The notes: generated by a model from the letters alone, not told the origin. Shown: positions 11,700 through 23,741, counted from the stretch's first letter. The stretch is 64,000 nt of DNA from Adiantum capillus-veneris (GCA_014529385.2 CM043964.1:136009420-136073419); one strand, 5' to 3'. A program made the numbers and translations.

Positions 11700-12216
11700 G
11701 AAGAGAGCTGAAAGCTTGTGTTTTGTGAATGCGAGAAATGAAGTTTAAAACCTACAAAGTGACTTTTATACTCATCACTTTTTTAAAGCACTTAAAATTA
11801 ACATCAAATTAACTTATAATTATTAACAAAATCACGCGACAAGCATTGAAAGACACCAACATTGAAAGTCTTCACGCTCGAAACTAAAAAACTTGCATAT
11901 TTCAAACTTAATCTTGAACAAATTAAAAAATGAGACAGAGATTCAAAATGCCATATGTATTAATGGGAGGGAAATCGTTTTACTTACAAGCTTTTACATT
12001 AATACATCACGAAAAACCAATGTTTTCACACAGAAAGCTCTTCTCTTTCCTAGAACGAACAACCTTTTCATTGATTACAAAAACATATTGATTGGGCAAG
12101 GTATATTGAGATACTCGCGAAGGTGACTGAGATTCTAGTCGTTATTCACCGAGATGTCATGAACTGCATTATTATGGAGGCATATTTGCAGATCAATTAA
12201 TTCTCTAGGAGCAACA
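11700..12216. other. AT-rich intergenic, nothing recognised
   Basis: Upstream flank of the 10.2-11.7 kb gene. AT-rich, no family-like open frame, no repeat structure noted. Confidence 0.4.
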
Positions 12217-12831
12217 TCAGAGTCTAGTGCCTCGATCCCATTCTCCCTTCGTCAGCTTCCATCTTCTGTAGGGAAAGACAATTGACAAGCTCTGCTTCGC
12301 AATATGTAATCTGCACACCACATTCTCAGCAACTACAGAGCACTTGATTGTATCTCCCTGGTGGTTGACCACCTTAGTCTGCCATCCAACTGCAAGAAAA
12401 CTGTTGATCGCACTTTCCCCTTTGCAAGTCCACATTGTTGGTGTCCTGTGAACACTCTGCAGTTGAAAGATAAACACGAACACATCAAGGGACATAAACC
12501 AAGTTAGGGAAGCTTTATAGGAACCATAGGTGCACTTCATCATTGAATACACATCCGCCTCGATTCCCCTTTTGGTTGTTGTGATCAAGGAACTATCAAG
12601 CTTAGGCCATTCCATACTCTGCAAGGCTGGTGGATGAACTCGAGAAAGATTACCATACCCAGTTTGCCTAGGCGTTACATGAGTATGGTTATAAAAAAAA
12701 AGTCCTGTGAGACAAGCTCCACGGATGGACAACGAGCATAGAGCAGCTTGCCAAGGTCAACGTGGATGGCCTCAAAATTTCCTATGAAGGACTCTAATGG
12801 CTCCCACTCTACAAAATCAGATGGGAGTACA
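12217..12831 (-). pseudogene. Fragment of an unrecognised spliced gene
   Basis: On the minus strand an acceptor-like CATGTTTGCAG precedes an open stretch from about 12831 (VLPSDFVEWEPLESFIGNFE, then AIHVDLGKLLYARCP). It runs into a T9 tract near 12690 where the reading shifts. A second open stretch covers 12732-12217 (171 codons, including WPKLDSSLITTTKRG and CRLHIAKQSLSIVFPYRRW). No family is recognised. The shift at the homopolymer may be mutation or sequencing error. Same strand and similar composition as the 10.2-11.7 kb locus, so they may be parts of one gene or of one element. Confidence 0.4.
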
Positions 12832-12839
12832 TCTGCAAA

Positions 12840-14503
12840 CATGAACAAGCAATGAAAGACTTATAGACATCAAAGCAATATATACAACACAAGTACAAAA
12901 TATACAATCTAAAAAATTGACAGAGGGGTGAAATTACAGTTTGCAGGAAACCTCAATGGAGCCATTGTTGTCTCTAGCTTCAGTTGTGAAGCAACTTACA
13001 CATGTTGTACCTTTGCAAGACGCTTGCCATCATGGGTTTGCTTGAACTCCATGATCCTTCCCTTCCAATGGTGTGCTCGAGAAGCCATGTGTCTCCTTGA
13101 GACCTTGTGTGCACCTCTTGAGCTGGGCTGCATTGTCACCCACATCAATCGTTTGAACTCCATCGTCACCCAACATCCACTGTCGTCTTGTACATTGCTA
13201 CATGAAATGGAGTCAATGACACTCCTAGGTCGTCGAGTACCCGATGATGCCATGGAGAATAGTGGCTTTGCGAATCCTTAGAAGCCTCTAAGGCACATGG
13301 ATGATAACGACCTTTCGGCTTCTTGAAATATCAACTTGCACACACAAGCAAAGACATCCGCAACATCTGCATGGATGATAACAACCGAGATAGAAACCTT
13401 TCGACTTCTTGAAATATTAACTTGCACCCGCAAGGAACTGTGGGAGGCGAGACATGAGCACCAAGGGAAGGTGATGGAAGGATCAAGGGATGCCTGTGGA
13501 AGGAATTTGAGGATCTAAAGGACATTTGTAACATTTGCATAGGGCATTTGATGACAAAGCATTGGTGACATTTGGCTTCAGCTAGTAGGCATGGAGGCGG
13601 AGGAGGTGATAGTTGCTAGGGGCAGGAGGTAGAGCACTGACACCCACTAGAAAATATATATATCATCTAGTAGCGGTGGAGGTGAGCATGATGTAGATGT
13701 GTCGCAGCTCTTTACATTCTTTAATGTGTGTTGATATAAATGGTGAGTGAGAGTCCTATGAGACCTCTTACAGCTTGCCTTGCCAAGCCTTTCATAATGC
13801 ATCTTGATCACGTCTATGCCTCTACTTGACTCTTCATGCATGTTGCCTCTCTCTTCTTCTCTCGCTCATGTGCACTATCTGTTAGCAAAGTTAGAAGCTT
13901 ACTTAGAGTCCATTTTTCACAAGAGGGGGTCAAAAGTTAGAAGATTACTTAGAGGTGTTTTGATCCCTGCAAGCGCAATTGTGGAAGATTAGGTACGGAT
14001 GGGCGATGGGTCACTCTGCCTAGTCTCATAACTCCGCCCAAATGGGTGGAGTTTGGCAAACCTTATCAGTGCAAGGGATTCGAGGACGCCCACTCATGAG
14101 TGTGTGAAACCAAGGTTAAAGAGGTAGAGGGTGCGCAGATAAGAATAGTGGGGGTTGCCAATTAATTGCAACACTTGCTCATGCAAAACGCCTCTTTTAT
14201 CATACCTCTTATATCCAATGTTAGAAAAGAAACCGGAGTTCATTGTATATTTTTTAACTGAAATTGTAAATTCCCTGTTAGAGTTTGAGCTTGCCTTTAA
14301 GAAAACCAGGAAATTTACACAAGTTTTAGTGTAATTACCGGCCAAAGCTTCAAATATTGACCTTAAAACCTAGAGAATTTCAAGTTTTCCCTTATTTTCA
14401 TCGGTTAGGAAAAATGTATTTTTCTAGCCCTTCTACTTGTAGGGAGGAGCCCATTTTAAAAATTCCTTTTAATAGGAACCTTCAAAAGATTCCTTAAAAG
14501 GAG

Positions 14504-14547
<44 letters not shown>

Positions 14548-14598
14548 GCGTCTCTCTCCATAGGCTAGGCTCTATCTCTCTCTCTATCCTAAGGCAGG

Positions 14599-14687
<89 letters not shown>

Positions 14688-14887
14688 GTTGTGTGGTGCA
14701 GGACTGGCCACGAAAGAGGCTAAGGTGACTAACAGTAGTTGCAGAGTGAGTGAGGATTTTGTTTTCAATTGTACGAGTCGACGAAGTTGCAGCTGGACGT
14801 ATTGGCGTACTTGGTTAGACTGATGTCTTGCACCTTACAAACGCAACGGATTGAGTTCTACTCCTACCCTAGACACCTTTTATAGGT
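12840..14887. other. Intergenic; short direct repeats and microsatellites
   Basis: No gene was supported. A short duplicated segment carries CTTCTTGAAATAT twice (near 13320 and 13405). Long (CT)n tracts run at about 14511-14545 and 14600-14649, the second followed directly by (CA)n to about 14686. Confidence 0.5.
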
Positions 14888-14895
14888 TGAGGACC

Positions 14896-15282
14896 CTCAG
14901 CACTAAAGGGCACGGATATTTAATGAGGCCAAGAGGTGGGATCAACGGTGAGGGCCGTGCGTACAAATCTATAGGAGGTTTAAGGGCTCAAAAAAATCGG
15001 TGTAAGGTGTCGCGCGCGGGATTTGAACCGGGGTTGGGGGCCATGCAAGGCTTGTCGCTATCCAAGACTCCCGTGCGCACATGTTGACCATGATGCCAAA
15101 CATATGCATGATAAGTAAACGCGGACAGGCTCCCTGCTTGTTCAAGTTTACTTTTTCGTGTCCTAGTTTACTCTGGGTCATTCTACGGCTATGCGCTTCC
15201 CGATCTGTGTGTCCTAGTTCCCCTGTCGTAGTTCCCACCGCTTGGGCTTAATTTAATCTCCGTGCCCTTTAGTGCTGAGGGG
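14896..15282. mobile_element. MITE-like element with about 29-bp terminal inverted repeats
   Basis: The left end CTCAGCACTAAAGGGCACGG and the right end (reverse complement of the segment ending near 15280) match over about 29 bp with two mismatches. TGAGGACC occurs immediately left (14888-14895) and right (15283-15290), consistent with an 8-bp target duplication as made by hAT elements, allowing about 3 extra bases at the right end. The interior has no coding capacity; a tRNA B-box-like GGTTCAAATCC on the minus strand near 15018-15028 hints at SINE-derived sequence but lacks a convincing partner. Confidence 0.6.
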
Positions 15283-15290
15283 TGAGGACC

Positions 15291-16395
15291 TCGGAAGGGG
15301 AGCGATGGTGAGAATGAATATAATAGTGTACGAGCCAATAGGGGGTACCCAATTTGGGAAACAGTCCTTGGGAAAAATGTGTCTCAGCTTAATATCGTGA
15401 CGTTTTAAAGGAGAAATTCCGCCCCAAAAGAGAGAGAAATAGAGTAAAAATACAAAAAACAACCTAATTTTCTAAAATTTCCTCTTGTCAAATTCAAGGA
15501 AAGGAATTTTGTATGTTTGAAAAAATGATTTTTCCGGAACACTGTTGATGATTTTATGCTCCAAATAAGAAGCGAGAATAGCAGGCCTGCGCAAGATTTC
15601 AGTTGCATCGGGCGGGCTTAGGTAGTGGAAGATTGTGCCAGGTACCAGGAAGAATCTCATTAGGCTAGTGCAAGTCAAAAAGCTCCTAGATTTTTGTTGC
15701 GGGGGATACCGAGCAGATGGAGGGCAGGTTCTAGATACTTGCCTGCACTCCGACCTGCAACTAGGCAAGAGGGTGCAACAGGTTTTGGTCCGACTGCAAT
15801 ATTCGCAAGCAGGCAAGGGATTGAGTGATGCGACTGAGATTCTCAGAAAATGATATATATAAGTTGTAGACTGTAGTGATCTCAAAAAATTCGGACGCGG
15901 CTTGATTTGGGAGCTTTTAGAGTCCACATTTTAAAGCCAGTGTGGCCAAGCACTGAGCAGGCAGGTGGCGTGGCAAGGAAGGCATGGCACGACCGATGTT
16001 GATGGCTGGCAGACAGAGACGCGCAAGGGGTGGAGGGGGACCGGGTTTATACTTAAAGGGGGTGCGCAGCCAGTCAGGTAAAACAGGATCATCTGCAGAT
16101 CGTTCTGCAGCCAATGGATAGGCTTAGAAGTGATTCACAAGCAGAAGACAATCTCCAAGGGAACGGAAATCAAAAGTTGCAGAGAGGGTGTGAAAGGAGT
16201 ACTTGAGACCAGTACGGAGGATCCTGCTAAGGATGTGCTTGACCGTTGATAAATCTGCTGATACACAGAAGAAGCAAGTTGTCAGCGATGCTGTGGCAGG
16301 AGGCGAGAGCTTAGGTGGCAGTCAAGTAGCTCCTCTTCTGACTCTCAGAAAAAGCTCGTTGACGACATAGGAAATTCAGTCAAACTTGCCAGAGT
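15291..16395. other. Intergenic, no supported gene
   Basis: A 151-codon minus-strand frame (15927-15472) was inspected: no family resemblance, composition not distinctive. Nothing else was seen. Confidence 0.35.
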
Positions 16396-16396
16396 A

Positions 16397-16892
16397 AAGG
16401 GAAAATTACCAAAATACCCTTCTAATTCGTGGAAATTCCCAAAATACCCCTCAAATTTCAAAAATTCCCAAAACAATATTTTGTCACAAATTCCCAAAAT
16501 GTCCTTCAGTTTTCCAAAATTCCAAAAATACCTAGTCGTAAGATTAAATTTCTCTAAAGATAAAAATAATTGTAGCTTTTCATAAGAAGACTTATCGTCA
16601 ATCAATACAAGATGCTAAAACTAGAATTTGAGTCGGTTATGTATGTTATGTAGGCTTTGGAGATGAATTGCTTCATTACTTTTAGAAATAGTTGCCCTTT
16701 TTTGCAAGGTAATTTGTGACAAATTACATGCTAAGCACTCAAAAACGGATCTTAATTGTCAAAAAGAATAAACATTAGAAAATCTTGAACAATCCAACCA
16801 AAATAGATATAAGGGTATTTTGGTAATTGTTGAAAATTGAGAGAGGTATTTTGGCAAGTTCCATAAATCAGAGGGGTATTATTTTCCCTAGA
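16397..16892. repeat. Inverted-repeat element with CCAAAATACCC motifs
   Basis: The left flank has AGGGAAAATTACCAAAATAC and further copies of CCCAAAATACCC/TCCCAAAAT through about 16520. The right flank (16800-16892) carries GGTATTTTGG twice and ends TATTTTCCCT, complementary to the left start. Arms of roughly 60-90 imperfect bases surround about 300 bases. It resembles a degenerate MITE or foldback; no target duplication was identified. Confidence 0.45.
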
Positions 16893-17126
16893 ATAAATGA
16901 AACAGGGCAACAGGTTCAGTAGGATGTTGCAGTAGTGGCCTCGAATGTATAAGAAGACACGTTGAAGTCTCACAGTGCTTGGGCAAGAGAAAAATGCGAG
17001 AGCAAGGCAGAGGAATATAATTTTTTTAATAGGCATGTCGTGTTGTCTGATTTTTGTGGTGCAAACCATACAGCCTCTCTCTCTAGTCTTGTGTGCATGA
17101 CCCAATAGTACCATTCGATGGAAGCT

Positions 17127-17206
<80 letters not shown>

Positions 17207-17556
17207 TATCTATAGCGGTAGATGCAACAACCGTGGAGATGATGATGACAAGGTGTTGCGCTAGAGTAGATCGTCTTGCAAGTGATGGTGATTAGATGAT
17301 GAGCAGGATGAAAGATAGTTCATTTTTGCTGGTGATGGTAAGGAGTGCCATTGCTCGATAGAGCAGGAAATGGAGGTGGGGCAGGGCAAGAGGGTACCAT
17401 GTGATAGCATGTGGTTACTTTCCACCTAGGACAATGATGCATATGATAAGGTTTCATTCCATGATGTTACCCTCTAGCTATGAGTGCTCATATAAGAGGC
17501 TTGTAATCTCTCTTTTCTAGTGTATAACCAAGAGTCCTTTTAGAGTCTACATCGAG

Positions 17557-17637
<81 letters not shown>

Positions 17638-18396
17638 CTACAGACACACTCACACCCCATGAATTCTACTCTCCCTAATCCACCCTAACGCTTCGCTCCC
17701 TACAAATCTCACCTTACTTTCATGCAATCCCAGAAATAGATCTCACATGTAATGCTTTGTTTTCCCACTTCACAACTATGCAATGTATGAAAAAGGCATC
17801 CCTTAATAATGTTTAATGCCTTCACTAGGTGCCTAGCATTCCAACTCCAACCATACAGAAAGATGCCACATCGGGCTCCAAACTATGGATGTCATACATA
17901 CAATCAAACAATCCTTGGCATCCATCTCTGATAGCAAGTGTAATGACCAGTCAAACCTAGCTTGCCATTGGAGAAATATTGGGGTCACTTGAGGGCCTTA
18001 TAAGAATTGAGAAAATATCCAACGCAACCAATGGCATGGAAGGCACCGTAACGGAGATATTTTTCAAAAACTATGCATAATATATGAACCTAATTTAAAA
18101 AAAATATCAATTGATAGAGAAAAAATATATTCTTTTAAAGTATCTCGCAAAAGTAATCTAATGATTATGATTTTGTAGAGTTTCAAGTAAAAGAGAAGCT
18201 TTCTTAGATTCTGCTCATTTAAAGTAGCACTCATAATAAGGAGATACAAGAAAAATAAGAGAAAACTTGATCTCTTTACGTTTCCACCTTGTCGTAGTCT
18301 TCTCTCTCCGTTAAACACTGCAAACAACTTCTCTATCATCTATAATCTTCATGACTTCCATGGAAAGATCAAGAAAGCCACTAGCAACTATTGAAT
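16893..18396. other. Intergenic with long microsatellites
   Basis: (CT)n spans 17131-17203 (73 bases). A compound (CT)n(GT)n runs about 17558-17636. No gene was recognised; the flanking unique sequence shows only short open frames. Confidence 0.5.
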
Positions 18397-19459
18397 TGTC
18401 ATTGTTTCAAATACTCTTGATGAAAGAAATCAATGGATACCATTTGCGGTAACAAAAGGCTCTTGGATATTACTTCGGATATTACTTCAATCAAGAAAGA
18501 GAAGAAGAACAAGCTCAAATGAGTTTTTGGCTTCATGGAAAGGAAGGATGAAAGACTTTAGAGTCAATGAGAATAGAAGAAGTGTTAAAGAAGTTCTTGT
18601 TCAGCATGTATATATGCATAGAGAACTTACTCTAAGTGAATGGCCTGTCTATCTTCCCATAAACAGACCAAACTGTCAGTTCTTTTGATTTTTCTTATGC
18701 AAGTATTAGGTAGGACAAGTCTTCATTTTGGTTTTCTTTCGCCTTTTGCATATGTTTATCCTTCCTCCTTTAAAGAATGGCAATCAATGGAGTGCATTAT
18801 TGGTGTTTTTAATGCTTACCATTCATTATAGGTGAGCAGCAATATCTAGGAAGAACAAACAGACAGCTTGTTGAATTGGGAGTCTTTTTTCACAATCATT
18901 TTTTTCATGTGGGAAATGACCTCTCTTCTAGAACACTAGAATATATCTCTTTACCAGCATTCACTAGCATTGACTGGCCTCTTCCAACAAGTGGGATTAG
19001 TGAAGCTTTTTTTCTGAAACTTTTTCATGAAGTTCAAAAAGGACTGAAGCCGGTAGAATAGTGAAAATCAAAATATGCATGCCAATTCATGTCTTTATTG
19101 ATTTCTTTGCAACCAGTGAGACCATTAGATTGAAGAATACCATGTTGGTTTGCAACAATACCGACTTTGACACTATTTTGGAGTTTTTGGATAAGGGATG
19201 GGATTACAAAATCAAGAAAGGAATACAATGCAAAGTAGATTTGCAATCTGTGAATGTTAAATACATGATTAAATCCCAAAATTTTATTTTATCATTTTAT
19301 TATCACCGAGCTCATAGGGTGAGAGGTGCTTGGACACCACTTGATCAAGATCTCGAACGCATGCATGAAAATCAATTGAAGCAAGTGGACGTTTGGATGG
19401 ATTCATGTCATAATAATCAATATCTAATTCTCCTAAATGATTTTCTCATGTTAAACTGA
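18397..19459 (+). pseudogene. Unrecognised spliced coding locus (locus A)
   Basis: Three open blocks on the plus strand look like parts of one protein. Block 1 (18397-18688) reads WIPFAVTKGSWILLR and later VHMHREL-like charged sequence ending at TGA 18686. Block 2 follows an acceptor-like CATTCATTATAG near 18832 and reads EQQYLGRTNRQLVELGVFFH to KGLKPVE, with TAG near 19060. Block 3 (19061-19459, 132 codons) begins KIKICMPIHVFIDFFATSE and ends ILLNDFLMLN. No family is recognised. The stop between blocks 2 and 3 with no obvious intron suggests a frameshift or nonsense mutation. AT-rich codon use resembles the loci at 21-33 kb. Confidence 0.45.
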
Positions 19460-21366
19460 TCATTTAATATGGGGAAGTGCCAGGGGAGAAAAAGGTAGAA
19501 TATTGGTTAAGCTAGCAGACCAGCCACAGTAGGGATCCAAAGGAGGGAAAATAGGGATCCAAAGGGGGGGCCATCTGCAAAAGAGCCATGTGCAACAATG
19601 GGCTAAAAAGACCCTAAGGTTCAGCCCATTAAGACTTCCAAAATGCTAAGGTTCCAAAATTCAAAGGTTGTGTCCAAAGGTCAACCATAGGGGAATTGGA
19701 TGCTTTGTGTGTGTCCAAAAAAGTCTTTGCACATCCCTACATAGGAGGGGGCGAGCCTAGCATGTAGGGGATGAGAGAGAAAGCCACACACACACACACA
19801 CAAGCTCCCTTTACACAAAGGGAATGAGGGACACATGTCAGCTCCCTAGGCCAGATGCCCACAAGGTGTACCCAATTCCTATTGGATGGCCTTGGAGGTG
19901 GACCAATGAGAATTAGGCTAGAGTAAATCTAGTTTAATTAATTTAAAAAACGCTTAATAAAAGAACCAATGATAATTAAGTCCTCTAGAAGACTATTGGA
20001 CAGTCTCCCAAGGGGTCCAATGAGCATTCAGCAGCCCAATGGCTTGCCTGATTCCTATTGGCCAGGAGGCAAAGGGGTCCAATGAGAGTTTAGTTGAATT
20101 ATTAAATTACCTAAAGCTCTCACAAAAGGGGAAAGGGGGACACATGTCAGAAGGCTATCACTTATGCTGCTTAATAGTCATTGGCTAGCCCTAGGGAGGT
20201 CCAATGGGAGGATAGCAAGAGCAATTAGCAAGAGGGCTCGCCCAAGAGAGAGGGGGCTTATTTTTGCAAGGCATTATCACACACACACTCACACAATCTC
20301 ATGTGTGAAGTAAAGAAGACTATCTCTTCCCAAGCTTTAATGGAGAGCTCATCAGCTACTCCAAGCTTGTGAGATAGAAGCCTACATCGACACACTCTTG
20401 GCATGTGGATGCAAATCCAACCAAGATCCAAGCTTCAATGCATGATCTCCTCTACCATGCTAATTACTAAGCTAAGCTATGCTAATATGAGTGATTATGT
20501 GAGGAGACGTACATCTTTCTCGTAAGATACTCCTTCTTCCTGTCAATCTACTCTCATACCCTGCTAGCTCTTACCATCTTTGAAGGTGTGTGAGGTCTTG
20601 GGTCTAAGACCGGGGATAATTGATGTTGTGTTTGCTAAGTGTTTTGCTTAGTGCATGAAGCTTTCATCTTCATTGCACTAGCTAGTCTTGAAGGAACACA
20701 AAGAATTGTATTGTACAATGTCTCTCTTGATGGGAGAAACCATAATACAAAGCCTTTTGGAGGGGGGACCGGCTCCATGCAAACGGTCCTCAACTGTTGT
20801 CAATAGCTTAATTTCTCTCTCTTTTGAAAGTATTGTTCATGCTATCTAACTAGGTGTTATGCTTTTTGTTGCTCTCTCCACCCAAGCACTCTTGTAATTC
20901 TCATTAGGAATCTATTCTAATGAAATGCCCACTATGTTCATGCTAATTTCCGCTACACACAAGTTTTTAGGCCATTAAAAGAACATTTGAAGAACATTCT
21001 TAACAACTTTTCAATGTAGATCTCTAAAAGAGGAGAGAGCAGAATAAGCTGTGAAAGTTTTGAACATGACTTTATTCACATTGTTTCAATATAAGTAAGT
21101 AATTCATACAAAACATTTGATATAAAATATATACAAATCCAAAATAATCTAGTCTTTTTTATGTTCAATATCTAGATTGTCATTTTTAATTTTGGTCTTC
21201 TTTTCTTCACTTTGATCTTCTATTTTAGAGATCTTCAAAATTGTGGAGACTGAATCATTCTAACGTTGGGATCTTGGTAAAGCGAAGTCACTGGTTTGAG
21301 GATCTAATATCTCCCAATCAATGTCTTCCAATCCATCTTGTCGAAGATCTGGAACATCCTCCAAAT
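19460..21366. repeat. Non-coding; diverged GTCCAATGAGA-type repeats
   Basis: The motif (G)GTCCAATGAGA with an adjoining TTAG recurs, diverged, near 19899, 19963, 20017, 20077 and 20196, and GGGACACATGTCAG occurs twice (near 19828 and 20136). Regular motif repetition without coding capacity suggests an old LTR or other non-autonomous element; no termini, PBS or PPT were found. The remainder to 21366 holds nothing recognised. Confidence 0.4.
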
Positions 21367-23173
21367 TCAAATCAGCCTCTTCGATGGTGCTTCTTTTTTT
21401 TTGGTACGCCTTTTCCAACTAAGCTCTTCCTCCTTGTCTTCGTCAGAGGTCTCGCATGGGCCTTTAGGCTCTTCAACTTTGGAAAAGTTCTTTTCTTTTT
21501 TCCAGCTTCTTATTGAGATTCTATCTACTATATCCTCGATCATATCCATTCTAAACTGGAGCAAATCAAGCTCCGTGTAATCTTGCATTGGTATCTACAA
21601 TGAAGTTAAACGGCTCCATTAGCAAAAGAAAATGAATTTGTCTTTTTCAATTTAAAGTTGTAGTTCTTACTTTTTTGTTTCATCTTCATGACCGTATAAA
21701 TGGCTCAGAAGTGCTTACGTACTATACAATAGGTACCAACCACACTTGTGGCTATCTTCTTGTGTAGGTGTCTACAATGTTTATAGTTTCTCAGACTAAA
21801 AACACAAACTGATCTTATGCTCAAAATAACATTGTAATTCATGATATGTTGAGTATTTCTTACACGGATACTTCTATGTGTTGTTTCTTTGAGAAACATA
21901 CCTCCTTGGTGGAAAGACTCAATTGCAGCAATTACAAGGTTCACATGACTGGGGAAAAAAGTTAGCACTCTTAAAATATCGATTTTCACAAAAACAAATA
22001 CCTTACTTTTTTATTTCGGGGTGGATAGGTTTTCGAAGAGAGTTGAAGTAGAGTGTGTATTTCTCTTGGATGTCTATAATTGTAAGGCTCAAATGTCTCC
22101 TATGTAGATAAGAATAACAAAATTCATTTTGTGAGATATTAGCTCAATGGAATATATTTGTAACTTACCTTGAGCAATAAGGAACTATGACCAATCTCAC
22201 TGTATCTAGACAATATGTAAACCATGGAAGGAGTTCTTTTGGAGCCTTCCTTGCATTGAGGATTTGAGAAATTGCACAATCTAAAATAAAACCGCTAGAT
22301 GAAATTGTTCATCAAGTTCAGACTTTATAATACTGCAAAACAATTCTAACCATTAGATGTACATCCATCAAATACGTAGCAACTGAAATCTAGCTACTTC
22401 GAGAAAAGAAATTACCTTGCAGTGAACTGAACAAAAGTATCCAATAGATCTACATCTCTACTATTCAACATTTCACTTTCTTCATTTGTTAAAGTATAGC
22501 CTTCTAGATGTCCTTGGTCCGCCACAACCACTTTGACATTCTCTCCCAAACCTTCTAATCTTTTGATCATAAGGTTCTCTCGATGAAGGATCATTAATTG
22601 TTGAGCTAAGGTTTGTTGTTTCAATTTATCTTCTTCCATTCTTTTGAAATTTTCCAATTCCTCTTGATTTAATCTAGTGTCCTTATCATGTGTTATATCC
22701 TGAATCTTCACTCTATCTTTAGGTAGCCTTGCTGGAGGAACCAATAGAATATCTCTCATTTTTTTATCTACAAAGATTGGTTCATGCCGAAAGTTTTCAA
22801 ACTTTGATCTAAGCATTGAGAGACTACTAAAATCTTTCCACATGACAGTAAGTCTATGTGCATGAGCAGCAAGAATATGTGTGTCATTTAAATACTCTAT
22901 CAGGTAGTCTTCACAAGCTCCTTGAACACACGCTAAAGCTATATGTCCCCATCTCAATCCCTCTTTACATTTGTCACTAATTTGCTTAACTCAAGCAAAT
23001 GGAGCTTTTGGAATACAAAAGGTTACTTTATCTTGCTCCTTTCTAATCTTGCTAAGTACACTTATGCTTTGTGAAACACGTCTTTGTTGAGCTCTAATCA
23101 AAGTCTCTGCAGATGATTGAATATTGTCTTTTCGTTGATCCATTCTCTTTGAAGTTTGCTTTGATCTAGCCAT
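21367..23173 (-). pseudogene. Divergent histone H3-like gene with long C-terminal extension, multi-exon
   Basis: The start ATG at 23173 gives MARSKQTSKR, echoing the H3 N-terminus. Residues about 39-60 (VLSKIRKEQDKVTFCIPKAP) align with alpha-N, and 73-122 (RWGHIALACVQGACEDYLIE, then HAHRLTVMWKDFSSLSMLR) with alpha-1 to alpha-3 of H3. A TGA at codon 61 (22993-22991) falls where H3 has Arg in PFQR. After the fold comes an extension of over 130 residues with a coiled-coil-like stretch (NQEELENFKRMEEDKLKQQ). Introns: donor 22416|22415 to acceptor 22280 (135 nt) and 22168-22100 (69 nt) keep phase (LCNFSNPQCKEGSKRTP; then ETFEPYNYRHPREIH). Further likely exons begin at 21948 (HVNLVIAAIESFHQG) and 21595 (basic/acidic C-terminus, stop 21367). 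Joins between about 21900 and 21660 are unsettled. Preserved splicing with one stop suggests a recent pseudogene, or a gene with an assembly error. Confidence 0.65.
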
Positions 23174-23266
23174 GAATTTGTCTACAAACAAAAAACCAAA
23201 AGAAATAATCAAGCAAAAAAATTGTTTTGTTGATATAGTTTTTATGATGTTTTTCAAGCCGGAATG

Positions 23267-23741
23267 TACCTATCGTGCAAAAAGCATTAGTCCTTTAAGA
23301 TTGAAACTTCTTTTTGGGCATAATAGGTATGTTTTAACCCCGCCCTCTCCCCATATTTTGCTCCATAGTAGATGCACTTATTGTGCAAAAAACTTGAATT
23401 TGTTAAGATTTGAAAAGCCTTTTCGGCATAATTGGTACATTTCAATGTTTTAAGAAAAGTTTTTATTTGAAATACCTTACCCCCCCCCCCCCCCCCCTCT
23501 TGGCACTTCCCCTTTCCTCAAATTTGGAATGTACCTATTGTGGAAAAAACTCAATTCTCTAATTTTTTGAAATGTCTTTTTGGCACAATGGGTATAGTTC
23601 AAGTTGTTGAGAAAGTTTCTTTTGAATCCCGCCCCCCCCCCCCCCCCCCCCCACACACACTACGCTTCCCGAGTAAATGTACCTATTATGCAAAAACCCA
23701 ATTTTTCCATGATTCAAAATGCCTTTTTGGCATAATAGGTA
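23267..23741. repeat. Four tandem hairpin units upstream of the H3-like gene
   Basis: Units at 23267-23329, 23375-23437, 23532-23594 and 23680-23741 each start TACCTATTRTGCAAAAA-like and end TTTTTGGCATAATAGGTA-like, so each can fold with about 12-bp arms and a loop near 39 nt. All four are 62-63 nt although the spacers differ (45-94 nt) and include poly-C tracts near 23481-23498 and 23633-23652. Unit 3 has ATTGTG paired with CACAAT where unit 4 has ATTATG paired with CATAAT, a compensated change. Confidence 0.7.

Noticed and set aside
14986-15060. Possible minus-strand tRNA gene or SINE head
   Set aside because: A B-box-like GGTTCAAATCC is present, but the T-stem does not pair well and no convincing A box or acceptor stem was found.
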